DNA of 64,000 bases from Labilithrix sp. GTDB lineage: Bacteria; Myxococcota_A; Polyangia; Polyangiales; Polyangiaceae. The position numbers were made by a program, and so were the translations under genes. The DNA lies in the NCBI GenBank assembly GCA_019637105.1, contig JAHBWF010000001.1, positions 62,001-126,000 of the forward strand, read 5' to 3'. How positions within the stretch are numbered: position 1 is the first letter of the stretch; each line of letters begins with the position of its first letter. The notes below the pieces were generated by a model. It was not told the origin of the DNA, did not search any database, and saw nothing but the letters and a program-made list of their open reading frames with translations. Shown one piece after another: positions 8,695 to 17,572 of the stretch.

Positions 8695-9744
8695 TCAAGC
8701 CGTGCGGCGGCAGAGGCGCGTGAACATCTCCTCGAGGATGGCGTCGGGCGCGCGTCGCGAGCTCTTGAGGGCCACGTCGGTCTCTTGCACGACGACGAGC
8801 CAGCGCTCGAGCTCGCGCGGTCGAAACGCCTTCAGCTTCCTCGCGTGGTCCCGCGCCTTGAACGCGGGGTAGATGCCGGCGCGCCGGGCGGCCTCGTCGA
8901 CGCTCGCGCCGTCGCGGAGCGCGGACTCGAGCTTGAGGAGCTGGCGCAGCGACCAGGCGATCGCGCCGACCAGGGGCAAGCCGCGGTCGCGCGGATCGTA
9001 GACGTCGGCGAAGAGCGCGAGGACCTTGCCGAGGTCCTTCGTGCTCGCCGCGTCGACGAGCTTCCAGGTGTCCGCGAGCTTCACCCGCGTCACGCAGATC
9101 GAGACGGCGTCCTCGGTGATCGGCGCGCCCAGCCCGACGTAGAGCGAGAGCCGCTCGAGCACGTCGTCGAGGTACGAGAGATCGGGGCCGCCGATCTCCG
9201 CGATGAGCTCGCACGTCTCGGGGTCGATCGCGTGGCCCTTCGCCTCGGCGCGCTGCTTGATCCAGCCCGGGAGGCGGCGGCCGTCGACCGTGGCGCAGTC
9301 GACGAGGAAGCCGGCCTTCTTCGCCAGCGTCACGAGCTTGCGCCGGCCGTCGAGCTTCTGCGCGACGAGCACGAGGCACGTGGTGTCGACGGGCTCCTTC
9401 GCGTACTCGGCGAGGCGATCGAGCGGCGGGAGCGCCTTGCCGTCGTCGTCTCCGGACGCGCTCGCGTCCGCGGAGCTCGCGTCCCAGCGCTCGAGCCCGC
9501 GCACCAGGACGACCCGGCGCTTCGCCATCATCGGGACCGTGCGCGTCGCGGCGACGACCTTGTCGATCGGGGTCTCGCCGGCCGTGAACTTGTCCAGATT
9601 CAGCTCGGCGAGGCCGCCGCCGATCGCGGCCTTGGTGATCGCGGCGAGCGCTTGGTCGCGGAGCAGGCGCTCCTCGCCCGCGAGGAGCCAGACCGGCAGG
9701 ACGTCGCCGCTCTCCGCGCGCTTGATCGCCTCGTCGGGCGTCAT
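8695..9744 (-). CDS. holA: DNA polymerase III subunit delta
   Basis: The 349-residue delta subunit of the clamp-loader complex opens the beta sliding clamp. Recognisable parts are an N-terminal AAA+-like fold (PVWLLAGEERLLRDQALAAI, then MMAKRRVVLVRGLERW), a middle domain (KAGFLVDCATVDGRRLPGWI, IGGPDLSYLDDVLERLSLYV), and a C-terminal helical domain (GAIAWSLRQLLKLESALRDG, PAFKARDHARKLKAF). As usual for delta, no Walker A is seen. Length matches the family. The start lies 3 bases after the stop of the upstream MYXO-CTERM gene, so the two are probably co-transcribed. Confidence 0.9.
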   Translation of the reverse strand: MTPDEAIKRAESGDVLPVWLLAGEERLLRDQALAAITKAAIGGGLAELNLDKFTAGETPIDKVVAATRTVPMMAKRRVVLVRGLERWDASSADASASGDDDGKALPPLDRLAEYAKEPVDTTCLVLVAQKLDGRRKLVTLAKKAGFLVDCATVDGRRLPGWIKQRAEAKGHAIDPETCELIAEIGGPDLSYLDDVLERLSLYVGLGAPITEDAVSICVTRVKLADTWKLVDAASTKDLGKVLALFADVYDPRDRGLPLVGAIAWSLRQLLKLESALRDGASVDEAARRAGIYPAFKARDHARKLKAFRPRELERWLVVVQETDVALKSSRRAPDAILEEMFTRLCRRTA

Positions 9745-9747
9745 CGC

Positions 9748-10608
9748 TCAGGCCGCGGCGTCGTTCTGCTTCGCGCGCGCGCGCGACGAGCGGCGCCGCG
9801 CGGCGGCGAGCCCGATCCCGACGACGGGGAGGAGGAAGAAGAGCGCGGCGCCCGGGCCGCCGAAGAGGCCCGACGGCGTGACGCCGACGACCTCGCAGCC
9901 GCAGCCCTTCGGCCGCGTCTTGAGCTTCTCCTCGTCGGTCTCCTCCAGGCCCTCGGCGGGGACGAAGCCGGTGGCGGTCCCGGTCGGCGTGACCTCCGCC
10001 GGCCCGTTGTCCACCGGCGCGACGGGCTCGTCGTTCTTCGCCTGGTTGGCGCCGGCGTCGTAGCCGTCGACCTTCTTGATGCTCTTCTCCTTCGCGTTGA
10101 ACGCCATCGCGCGGCGGTCGACGACCGGGTTGTCGCCCTTGAGGACGAGGTGGGCGGGCGACCCGATGGTGGTGCCGTCCGAGGTGCGGACCTCGACCTT
10201 GTACTCGCCGGCCTCGTAGCCGCGCGTGCGCGTCAGACCGAAGTCGAAGCGCGTGCCCTTGAAGATCTTGCCGCTCGGGTCGGCGAAGTCGACGTCGAGG
10301 CTCTCGACGCTGGGCGACTGGTTCTGGAGCGCCTGCCGGTTGAGGACCGGCTCGTTGTGCCCGTCGATGAGCGATCGCTCGTACGCGACCGTCTTCGTGA
10401 ACAGGAACTTCATCGACTGGTGGGCGGTCAGCGGCGCCTTCGGCAGCTCGATGGTCACGTAGATGTGCCACGCGCCCGAGACCTCGGTCGCCTCGGTGCT
10501 CTTCAACTTGAACGTCCCCACCGCCTGCGCGGCGCGCGGGAAGGCGACGAGCGTGGCGATCGCAGCGAGGAGGGCGAACAGTGCCTGGCGGATCTTGTGG
10601 GCGTGCAT
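9748..10608 (-). CDS. Secreted protein with MYXO-CTERM-like sorting tail
   Basis: The 286-residue product has a signal peptide (cleavage near RAAQA). A beta-rich domain of about 150 residues follows (WHIYVTIELPKAP, KFLFTKTVAYERSLIDG, GKIFKGTRFDFGLTRTRGYE, GEYKVEVRTSDG), then a Thr/Gly/Glu linker. It ends in a tripartite tail: GCGCEVVG, a hydrophobic helix (ALFFLLPVVGIGLAA), then Arg-rich RRRSSRARAKQ. Such a Cys-motif, TM helix and basic tail is characteristic of MYXO-CTERM surface-sorted proteins. I chose the ATG at 10608 because the signal peptide begins there; the frame stays open upstream. Function of the domain is unknown. Confidence 0.75.
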   Translation of the reverse strand: MHAHKIRQALFALLAAIATLVAFPRAAQAVGTFKLKSTEATEVSGAWHIYVTIELPKAPLTAHQSMKFLFTKTVAYERSLIDGHNEPVLNRQALQNQSPSVESLDVDFADPSGKIFKGTRFDFGLTRTRGYEAGEYKVEVRTSDGTTIGSPAHLVLKGDNPVVDRRAMAFNAKEKSIKKVDGYDAGANQAKNDEPVAPVDNGPAEVTPTGTATGFVPAEGLEETDEEKLKTRPKGCGCEVVGVTPSGLFGGPGAALFFLLPVVGIGLAAARRRSSRARAKQNDAAA

Positions 10609-10784
10609 CACGGCGGGAACGCTACCCGAAGTCGGAGGGGCCGGACAACGCGCGTTTCTCGGGAATCGGCCGCCCTCTTCCGGGCTCTGCCGCCGGCGAT
10701 GTCCCGACAAATCCAAGGAATTGGCGGCTGCGGCGTACGTAAGAAGAGAGCGCGTCTCGGGCCCATTTCAGGGGAGTGGCCGCG

Positions 10785-10813
10785 TTGACACCCCCCGGCC
10801 CGACAGGCACACT
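10785..10813 (+). promoter_or_regulatory. Sigma-70-like promoter upstream of the kinase gene
   Basis: A perfect -35 TTGACA (10785-10790) is followed after 17 bases by a weak -10, CACACT (10808-10813), 75 bases before the kinase ATG. A GGCAC/GTGCC hairpin (10806-10829) followed by TTATTTTT (10830-10837) overlaps the -10 end. The segment could alternatively act as a terminator or attenuator in the leader. Confidence 0.4.
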
Positions 10814-10887
10814 TACCCGCGGGCGTGCCTTATTTTTCGTAGATTTCCGCCCGCTTTGCCGAATCGAGAATCGGAGCTCCGAGAGTG

Positions 10888-12561
10888 ATGACCGAGGGTC
10901 AGGCGACGGCGACGAAGTCGGGGGCACCGGACCCCCTGATCGGTCGCGTCATCGCGGGGCGGTTCAAGATCACGTCGCTCATCGCGCGCGGCGGCATGGG
11001 CAAGGTCTACCGCGCGGAGCAGGCGCCGCTCGGGCGTCAGTGCGCGATCAAGGTCCTGAACCCCAACTACAACGGGGACGCCGATCCGGAGTTCCACCGC
11101 CGCTTCTTCCGCGAGGCGAGCATCACGTCGAAGATCACGCACCCGAACTCGGTCACGATCTTCGACTACGGCAAGACGGAAGACGACATCTACTTCATGG
11201 CGATGGAGTATCTGGAGGGCCAGACGCTCCACATGGCGCTCCGCGAGGTCGGCGTCATGAACGAGCTCCGCGTCGGGCGGATCACCTCGCAGATCTGCCG
11301 CGCGCTCCGCGAGGCGCACAAGCTCGAGGTCATCCACCGAGACCTCAAGCCCGCGAACATCTTCCTCACGCGCCCGAGCGCGCGCTCGCCGGACGCGTCG
11401 GGATCGATCCCGCCGACGGGCGAGGAGGACGAGGACTTCGTGAAGGTCCTCGATTTCGGTCTCGTCAAGCACCTCTCCGAGCGGCCGGAGGAGCAGCTCA
11501 CGCAGACCGGCCTCTTCATGGGCTCGCCGAAGTACATGGCGCCCGAGCAGATCCAGGGCGGCCACGTCGACGAGCGGACGGACATCTACTCGCTCGGCAT
11601 CATCATGTACGAAATGCTCGCGGGGAAGGTCCCGTTCGAGCGCGCCACGAGCGTGAACATCCTGATGGCGCACGTCGGCGAGCCGCCGCCGCCGATGCGC
11701 GCGGTGAACCCGAACCTCGTCTGCTCTCCGGCGTTCGAGGAGATCGTGATGTCGTGCATCGCGAAGGATCCGAAGGAGCGGATCGCCTCGATGGATCAGC
11801 TGCTGCAGGCGATCCGGCGCGCGCACGGCGGATCGCTCACCGGCCAGATCGCGGCGGTCAACGTCAGCGGGCAGTACACGCCGCCCGGCGGCAACTCGGC
11901 GCCGCCGCCCCCGGTCTTCGCGAGCGGGCCGGCGGCGATGGCCGCGGCGAGCGGCTCGCACTCGATGGGGATCCTCCGGGCGCCGCCGTCGAACGACACG
12001 GGCTCCGGGCCGCTCCCGCAGCCGCGCTCGAAGCTCTGGATCCCGTTCGGCGTCCTCGTGGCGGCGGTGCTCGGCGGCGGGCTCGGGATGCTCGCGTTCC
12101 ACTGGACCGCGCCGGAGCCGACGGTGACGTCCCCGGCCGGGACGGCGTCCTCGGCGGCGTCCGTCTCGGCGGTCTCGGCGGCGACCGTCATCGCGGCCGA
12201 GAGCACGTCGCCCGCGCCCGCGCCGGAGCCGACGCCCGCGGCGGTCGCCCGCCCCGGCCCCGCGACGCTCGAGCTCACGACGGAGCCTCCGGGCGCGTCC
12301 GTGCGCGAGGACGGCAAGGAGATCTGCTCGGCGACGCCGTGCGACCTCACGCTCAAGGGCGATCCGTCGAAGGCGCACAAGCTCGTGATCCTGCGGGCGG
12401 GGTACAAGACCGAGACGCGCACGGTCCGGGCGAGCGACTCGCCCGTGCACGTGAAGCTCTCGCACGCGAGCGGCGGCTCGTCGCGTTCGCACGCGCCGTC
12501 GACCCCCGCGACGAAGCCGGAGAGCACGACCCCCGAGGGCTTCAAGGGCCTGCCGTACTGA
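10888..12561 (+). CDS. Eukaryotic-like Ser/Thr protein kinase with TM helix and PEGA domain
   Basis: The 557-residue product has an N-terminal kinase domain with all catalytic motifs: glycine loop RGGMGKV (34-40), K55, E76, HRDLKPANIF (D152), DFG (189-191) and APE (218-220). A Pro/Gly linker follows, then one TM helix (about 384-405), a Ser/Ala/Pro region, and a C-terminal PEGA domain (about 459-527) with TEPPGASVREDGK and a Cys pair. The kinase faces the cytoplasm and the PEGA domain faces outward. PEGA kinases are typical myxobacterial signalling proteins; the substrate is unknown. An insert of acidic and Pro residues (about 163-183) before the DFG is unusual. GTG at 10885 is an alternative start. 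Confidence 0.92.
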   Translation: MTEGQATATKSGAPDPLIGRVIAGRFKITSLIARGGMGKVYRAEQAPLGRQCAIKVLNPNYNGDADPEFHRRFFREASITSKITHPNSVTIFDYGKTEDDIYFMAMEYLEGQTLHMALREVGVMNELRVGRITSQICRALREAHKLEVIHRDLKPANIFLTRPSARSPDASGSIPPTGEEDEDFVKVLDFGLVKHLSERPEEQLTQTGLFMGSPKYMAPEQIQGGHVDERTDIYSLGIIMYEMLAGKVPFERATSVNILMAHVGEPPPPMRAVNPNLVCSPAFEEIVMSCIAKDPKERIASMDQLLQAIRRAHGGSLTGQIAAVNVSGQYTPPGGNSAPPPPVFASGPAAMAAASGSHSMGILRAPPSNDTGSGPLPQPRSKLWIPFGVLVAAVLGGGLGMLAFHWTAPEPTVTSPAGTASSAASVSAVSAATVIAAESTSPAPAPEPTPAAVARPGPATLELTTEPPGASVREDGKEICSATPCDLTLKGDPSKAHKLVILRAGYKTETRTVRASDSPVHVKLSHASGGSSRSHAPSTPATKPESTTPEGFKGLPY

Positions 12562-12672
12562 GGTCCGTCCGCGGTCCCTTCCAAGACGTCCGAGCTGGAG
12601 CTCCCGTGGTCGATCGGCGAGGCCCCAGCGCGGCGCCTGGACCTGCGCGCCGGCGAGCGAAAGACGCCCACC

Positions 12673-14307
12673 ATGCACGCCATCGAGATCGTCCTCGCCA
12701 TGCTCCTCGCCGTGGTCCTCAGCGGCTACTGCGCGCGCGTGATTCCCTTTCCGCTCCCGCTGCCGCTCGTGCAGATCGGGCTCGGGGCGATCATCGCGGG
12801 CGTCCTCCACCACGGCGTGAAGCTCGATCCGCAGATCTTCTTCCTCCTGTTCCTGCCGCCGCTCCTCTTCCTCGACGGCTGGCGCATCCCGAAGGACGAT
12901 CTCTTCCGCGACAAATGGACGATCCTGGAGCTCGCCCTCGGGCTCGTGGTCATCACGGTCCTCGGCGCGGGCTTCCTGCTCCACTGGCTCATCCCGGCGA
13001 TGCCGCTGCCGGTCGCGTTCGCGCTCGGGGCCATCGTCTCGCCGACGGATCCCGTCGCCGTCTCGTCGATCGCGAAGCGCGCGCCGATCCCGGAGCGGCT
13101 CCTCCGCATCCTCGAGGGGGAGTCGTTGCTCAACGACGCGAGCGGCCTCGTGTGCTTTCGCTTCGCGGTCGCCGCCGCGATGACCGGCGCCTTCTCGGCG
13201 GCGCAGGCGTCGCTCACGTTCCTCTGGGTCGCGCTCGGGGGCCTCGGCGTCGGCGTGGGGGTGACCCTCGGCGTGTCGCGCGTGCAGCACGTCCTGTCGC
13301 GCCGCTTCGGGGAAGAGAGCGGCTCGCCCATCCTGATCAGCCTGCTCATCCCGTTCGGCGCGTACCTCGGCGCCGAGCACCTGCACGCCTCCGGCATCCT
13401 GGCGGCCGTGTCGGCCGGCATCACGATGAGCTACGTCGAGCTCACGGGGCGCGCGCTCGCGACCACCCGGGTCCACCGCGCCGCGGTGTGGGACACGATC
13501 CAGTTCTCCCTGAACGGCGTGATGTTCGTCCTCCTCGGCGAGCAGCTCCCCGAGATCCTCCGAGGCGCCAACGACGTCGTTCGGCAGAGCGGCCGGGAGG
13601 AGCCGTGGATGCTCGCGGTCTACGCGCTCGTGCTCGGCGCCGGCCTCGCCGCCCTGAGGTTCTTCTGGGTCTGGGCGTCCATGCGCGTGAGCCTCCTCCG
13701 CGCCCGGCGGCGGGGCGAGGAGAGAGAGGCGACGCCGTGGCGGTTGGTGGCGGCGACCTCGCTCGCCGGCGTGCGCGGCACCATCACCCTGGCCGGCATC
13801 TTGACGTTGCCGCTCGCGCTGCCGGACGGCGCGCCCTTCCCCGCGCGCGATCTCGCGATCTTCCTCGCCGCCGCGGTCATCGTGCTCTCGCTCGTCGGCG
13901 CGAGCGTGGCGCTCCCCCGGCTGCTCGTCGGCCTCGAGCTGCCGGCCGAGGACCGCCACCAGGAGGAGCTCGACCTCGCGCGGCGCGTTTCGGCGAAGGC
14001 CGCGATCGCCGCCATCGACGCGGCCCAGCCGGCGTCGTCCGCCGCCGCGGTCGCGGTGGACCTGTACGCACAAGCCGCGGTCCGCGTGATGTCGCTCTAC
14101 GAGCGGCGCCTCGGCGAAGACGGCGTCACGACCGGCGCCGCGGCGCGTCTCCGCGAAGGGGATCAGGCCGAGCGTGAGCTCCGGCTCGCCGGCTTGAAGG
14201 CCGAGCGCGAGGCCGTCTACCAGCTCGCGCGCGACCGGAGGATCTCCGACGATACGGCGCGGCGCCTCGTCCGAGAGGTCGACCTCCTCGAGGAGCGCCT
14301 CCGTTAG
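12673..14307 (+). CDS. Na+/H+ antiporter, CPA1 (NhaP-like) family
   Basis: The 544-residue inner-membrane transporter has about 12 hydrophobic helices to residue 420 and a hydrophilic, helical C-terminal tail of about 120 residues. Core signatures are GAIVSPTDPVAVSSIAKRAP (TDP at 125-127, the unwound-helix motif) and LEGESLLNDASGLV with N154-D155, the CPA1 ion-binding pair. It exchanges cytoplasmic Na+ (or K+) for protons and supports pH and salt homeostasis. The tail probably regulates activity. It lies 111 bases after the kinase gene on the same strand; a functional link is possible but not shown. Confidence 0.9.
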   Translation: MHAIEIVLAMLLAVVLSGYCARVIPFPLPLPLVQIGLGAIIAGVLHHGVKLDPQIFFLLFLPPLLFLDGWRIPKDDLFRDKWTILELALGLVVITVLGAGFLLHWLIPAMPLPVAFALGAIVSPTDPVAVSSIAKRAPIPERLLRILEGESLLNDASGLVCFRFAVAAAMTGAFSAAQASLTFLWVALGGLGVGVGVTLGVSRVQHVLSRRFGEESGSPILISLLIPFGAYLGAEHLHASGILAAVSAGITMSYVELTGRALATTRVHRAAVWDTIQFSLNGVMFVLLGEQLPEILRGANDVVRQSGREEPWMLAVYALVLGAGLAALRFFWVWASMRVSLLRARRRGEEREATPWRLVAATSLAGVRGTITLAGILTLPLALPDGAPFPARDLAIFLAAAVIVLSLVGASVALPRLLVGLELPAEDRHQEELDLARRVSAKAAIAAIDAAQPASSAAAVAVDLYAQAAVRVMSLYERRLGEDGVTTGAAARLREGDQAERELRLAGLKAEREAVYQLARDRRISDDTARRLVREVDLLEERLR

Positions 14308-14373
14308 CCGCGGCCCGCCGCGGCGCCGCGTGTCCGGGCTCGCCGTCGGGCCGCCGATCGGGCGAGATCGGCG

Positions 14374-14694
14374 TCAGCTCGCCTTGCGGCGCACGAGCGG
14401 GACGACGCTGCTCGTCCGGCGCTCGTCGCGCGCGCGGGCCTCTTCGCGCACGTCCTCGAGGTACGCCTGCGCGTGCGCGAGGAGGATCTGGTTGCAGCGG
14501 AGATCGGGCTTCAGCTCCTCGAGGGCGGCGAAGAGCGGCGCGCGCTGGGCGGCGGGCGTCTCGCGGAGCGCGCGGAGGACGAGCTCCTTGGCGTCGTTCG
14601 CGCGCGCGATGAGCACGGCGTCGAACCGCAGGATTCCCTCGCGCTCGTCGGCGAGGACGGCGCGCATCTTGTGGAGGAGCTGGTCGGCGGTCAT
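14374..14694 (-). CDS. flgN: FlgN-like flagellar chaperone, second copy
   Basis: The 106-residue helical protein starts MTADQLLHKMRAVLADERE and is clearly a paralogue of the 98-residue FlgN-like protein encoded at 16985-17281. Shared features are the MTAD(Q/E)LL start, a K-E-x-x-L-R turn, PAAQRAPLFAALEELK, and LLAHAQAYL. FlgN proteins chaperone the hook-junction subunits FlgK and FlgL to the export apparatus. This copy has an extra basic tail (RRTSSVVPLVRRKAS). It follows flgL by 56 bases and has its own GGGAG ribosome site, so it may be the last gene of the flgG-L operon. The family call rests on length, helical pattern and position. Confidence 0.7.
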   Translation of the reverse strand: MTADQLLHKMRAVLADEREGILRFDAVLIARANDAKELVLRALRETPAAQRAPLFAALEELKPDLRCNQILLAHAQAYLEDVREEARARDERRTSSVVPLVRRKAS

Positions 14695-14750
14695 CGTCGA
14701 TCTCCCATCGTGTCGAGAGCAACGGCCGCTCGCGACGAGACTTCAGTCCG

Positions 14751-15626
14751 TCAGCTCGAGCTCGCGATCGACAGGAGCTGCTTCGTCACGGCGACGCTCC
14801 GCTCGTACGCGGTCCGCGCGAGCGTGAACTCGGTGAGCTGCGCGGCGGGGTCGCCCTCGATCTCCTGCTGGAGCTGCTCGGCGATCGCCGTCCGCGTCGA
14901 GGCGATCACGTCGACCGCCGTGCGGAAGCGCTCGGCGCCGAACCCGGCCTCGACCTGCGCGCGCACGATCTGCCGGTGCCCGGCCTCGAGCGGGTCGATC
15001 GCCGCGCGGATGGCCGCCTGGTCGTCGGAGTAGAGCGCCTGCACGAGCGCGTCGAGGTCCGCGAAGATGTCGCGGCCGCCGGCGGCGGTGAAGGTCGTCG
15101 CGCCGCTGATGTTGGCCGGCGTGGCGACGCCCTCGAGCACGGGGACGCGGACGGTCTGGTCGTTGCCGACGAACGCGCCGGTCGCGGGGTCGAACGGCGC
15201 CGTGTCCGTCCGGGTCCCGCCGAACAGGTACTTGTTGGCGTAGCGCGTGTTCGCGAGCGTCATCAGCGAGTCGCGGATCAGCTTGACCTCGTCGCCGAGG
15301 AGGCCGCGCGCGTGCGCGTCTGCGGTCGTGTTGGCGCCGGCGATGGCGGCCTGCCGCGCGCGAGAGAGCAGATCGACGCACTCGGTCAGGGAGGTCTGCG
15401 CGATCTCGAGCTCGCCCTGGGCGCGGGTGGCGATCTGCGAGTGCTGATCGAGCAGCGCGACCGCGTAGTTCTTGCGGATCATCGAGCCGTAGGCCGCCGG
15501 ATCGTCCGACGGCTTGGTGACGCGCTGCCCGTTCACCGCGACGCGCGACGCCTGATCGAGCCGGCTCGACGCGCGGCTCTGCGCGAGCACCATCATGCCG
15601 ACCCGCGAGCGATCCGTGACGCGCAT
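14751..15626 (-). CDS. flgL: Flagellar hook-associated protein 3
   Basis: The 291-residue hook-filament junction protein is exported through the flagellar apparatus and lies between FlgK and the filament. The flagellin-like N-terminal coiled coil is clear (MRVTDRSRVGMMVLAQSRAS, then RVAVNGQRVTKPSDDPAAYG, with the conserved P-S-DDP motif). So is the C-terminal coil (FTLARTAYERSVAVTKQLL). The length is short to average for FlgL. ATGA overlaps the flgK stop. No flagellin gene follows, so the filament subunit must be encoded elsewhere or be missing. Confidence 0.9.
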   Translation of the reverse strand: MRVTDRSRVGMMVLAQSRASSRLDQASRVAVNGQRVTKPSDDPAAYGSMIRKNYAVALLDQHSQIATRAQGELEIAQTSLTECVDLLSRARQAAIAGANTTADAHARGLLGDEVKLIRDSLMTLANTRYANKYLFGGTRTDTAPFDPATGAFVGNDQTVRVPVLEGVATPANISGATTFTAAGGRDIFADLDALVQALYSDDQAAIRAAIDPLEAGHRQIVRAQVEAGFGAERFRTAVDVIASTRTAIAEQLQQEIEGDPAAQLTEFTLARTAYERSVAVTKQLLSIASSS

Positions 15627-16981
15627 CAGAAGGCCTCCATCAGCGTCTGCAAGAGCTCGTCGACCGTCCGGAGGACCTTGGACGCGGCCTGGAAGGCGCG
15701 CTGGTACTGCGTGAGGTCGACCATCTCCTCGTCGATCGAGACGCCGTTCGCGCTGCTCTCGAGCTGCTCGGCGACCGCGAGCGTGTCGGTCCGCAGCAGG
15801 GTCTCGGCGTTGGCGCTCGACTTGCGCAGGCCGATGTCCGTCGCGATCTCCGCGAAGCGATCGGCGAGCGTCCAGCCGCCGAACGCCGCGGCGCTCCCGA
15901 GGTCGCCGAGCCGGAGCGCGACGCCGTTGCCGCCCGGGAGCTCGGCCAGGGACGCCGCCGCCGCGACGTGCTCGGGGCGGCCGAGGAGCGACGGGTCGAT
16001 CTCGAGGAGGGCGGCGGCGCCCTTCTGGCTCGCGGGCGGGACGAAGAGGCTCCGCCCGGTGGCGCCCGTCGAGTCGTAGCCCGTCGTGTGGATCGCGTTG
16101 AACGCGTTCGCGACGTCGAAGGCGTAGGCGTCGAGCTTGTCGCGGCTCGCCGCGAGGTCGACGTCGCGCGCCTCGCGGAGCCCGCCGAGCACGCCGGTGT
16201 CGATCCGCGACGTGATCTCGCTCTTCGTCGCGCCCGTCGCGAAGAAGCGCATGGCGCCGTTCGCGTCGAGGTCGACCGACAGCGGCGCGAAGCCGTTGCC
16301 TTCGACGAGCACCGTGCCCGCGGCGAAGAGCGTCACGCGGCCGTCGGGGCCCTCGACCGCGCTGGCGCCGATCCGCTCGCCGACCTGCCGGACGGCGAGG
16401 TCGCGCTGATCGCGCAGACCGCTCGGATCGCCGCCGGCGCCGAGCGCCGTGGCGATCTGCTTGTTGAGGTCGGCGATGGTGGAGAGGCTCGCGTTGAGGT
16501 CGTTGACGACGTCGCGCGAGCGGCCGAGGAGGCTCTCCGCGGTGGCCTCGAGCGTCTTGGCCGTGCCCGAGATGGTGGCGGCGAGGTTCTGCGTCTTCGC
16601 GATCACGTCCATCCGCAGCGAGGGATCGGTCGGGAAGGCGGCCAGCGCGTTGAACGACTGGACGAGCGCCATCGCCCGGTCTCCGACCGAGCCGTTCGGC
16701 GGAGCGAGCGCGGTCTCGATCTCGGTGAGCGCGTTGCCGCGCGCGGAGGCGGCGCTGAGCTTCGACTGCTGCGCGACCATGTGGCCGAAGGCGAACCGGT
16801 CGAAGGTGCGCTGAGGCGCGGCGACCCGGACGCCGCCGGCGAACGTCGTCTCGAGGACCGCGCGCCGCCGCACGTACCCGGGCGTCGAGGCGTTGGCGAC
16901 GTTCTGCCCCGTCGTCATCAGCGCCGAGCTCTGCGCGAGGATGCCGTCGCGCGCCGTCCCGAGGAGGCCGATGAGGCTCAT
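15626..16981 (-). CDS. flgK: Flagellar hook-associated protein 1
   Basis: The 451-residue hook-filament junction protein has the rod/hook-type N-terminus (LIGLLGTARDGILAQSSALM, TTGQNVANASTPGYVRRRAV), where NVANAxTPGY is the family signature. Its C-terminus, with DEEMVDLTQYQRAFQAASKV and LRTVDELLQTLM, matches the flagellar basal-body/hook C-terminal motif. Both terminal coils needed for export and assembly are therefore present; the central domain is compact. It follows the FlgN-like chaperone gene by 3 bases and overlaps flgL. Confidence 0.93.
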   Translation of the reverse strand: MSLIGLLGTARDGILAQSSALMTTGQNVANASTPGYVRRRAVLETTFAGGVRVAAPQRTFDRFAFGHMVAQQSKLSAASARGNALTEIETALAPPNGSVGDRAMALVQSFNALAAFPTDPSLRMDVIAKTQNLAATISGTAKTLEATAESLLGRSRDVVNDLNASLSTIADLNKQIATALGAGGDPSGLRDQRDLAVRQVGERIGASAVEGPDGRVTLFAAGTVLVEGNGFAPLSVDLDANGAMRFFATGATKSEITSRIDTGVLGGLREARDVDLAASRDKLDAYAFDVANAFNAIHTTGYDSTGATGRSLFVPPASQKGAAALLEIDPSLLGRPEHVAAAASLAELPGGNGVALRLGDLGSAAAFGGWTLADRFAEIATDIGLRKSSANAETLLRTDTLAVAEQLESSANGVSIDEEMVDLTQYQRAFQAASKVLRTVDELLQTLMEAF

Positions 16982-16984
16982 GGC

Positions 16985-17281
16985 TCAGAGCTTCGCTTCG
17001 AGGCGGCCGCGGCCCGTGGGGTGGCAGAGCTCGATCGCCTCGCGCAGGTAGTCCCGCGCGTGCGCGAGCAAGAGGAGGTTCCGCCGGAGCTCGATCTTCA
17101 GCTCCTTGAGCGCCGCCACGAGCGCGGGCCGCTCGGCGGCCGGCGCGCCGTGCACGCCCCGGAGGATCTCCTCCTTGACGGCGGCGGCCTGGGTCACCGC
17201 GTCGCCGTCGAGCCGGCGGATCGCCTCGCGCTCCGCCTCGAGCGCGGCGCGCATCGCGGAGAGGAGCTCGTCGGCCGTCAT
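16985..17281 (-). CDS. flgN: FlgN-like flagellar chaperone, first copy
   Basis: The 98-residue all-helical protein (MTADELLSAMRAALEAEREA, RRNLLLLAHARDYLREAIEL) is encoded between flgM and flgK, the usual place for flgN. The predicted role is binding the C-termini of FlgK/FlgL and delivering them to the export gate. It overlaps the flgM stop by four bases. Its paralogue at 14374-14694 lies on the other side of flgK-flgL, suggesting the two chaperones may have split clients. Confidence 0.75.
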   Translation of the reverse strand: MTADELLSAMRAALEAEREAIRRLDGDAVTQAAAVKEEILRGVHGAPAAERPALVAALKELKIELRRNLLLLAHARDYLREAIELCHPTGRGRLEAKL

Positions 17282-17568
17282 CCCTCGTCTCCCACGAGGC
17301 CGACGAGGGACGCGGCGATGCGTCTAGAGTCGACGCGGAAGCTGCCGTCCTTGATCGCCGCGCGGAGCTCGTCGATGCGCGCCGTGCGCGAGGCGAGCTC
17401 CTGGGCGCGCCCCGAGACGGAGACCTCGAGCGCGCCGCCGGCGGGCGGCCTGCCCTTGGCGGCCGCGGCGCTCGCGCCGGCGTCGATCTTCTCGGTCTTG
17501 TCGACGGGCTTGGCCGCGGCCGGGGCGGCGCGGTCCATCAGGTCGAGGTAGCGATCGGTGATCCTCAT
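17278..17568 (-). CDS. flgM: Anti-sigma-28 factor
   Basis: The 96-residue protein starts MRITDRYLDLMDRA. A disordered Ala/Pro/Lys middle follows, then the FlgM sigma-binding pattern near the C-terminus (VSGRAQEL, ARIDELRAAIKDGSFRVDSR, IAASLVGL). FlgM holds sigma-28 inactive until exported through the completed hook. An in-frame GTG 15 bases upstream is an alternative start; I prefer the ATG at 17568. The presence of flgM implies a FliA-type sigma factor elsewhere in the genome. Confidence 0.85.
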   Translation of the reverse strand: MRITDRYLDLMDRAAPAAAKPVDKTEKIDAGASAAAAKGRPPAGGALEVSVSGRAQELASRTARIDELRAAIKDGSFRVDSRRIAASLVGLVGDEG

Positions 17569-17572
17569 GGTC

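Noticed and set aside
10813-14073. 1086-residue open frame on the minus strand
   Set aside because: Antisense to the kinase and antiporter, whose motifs are unmistakable; composition is typical of shadow frames.
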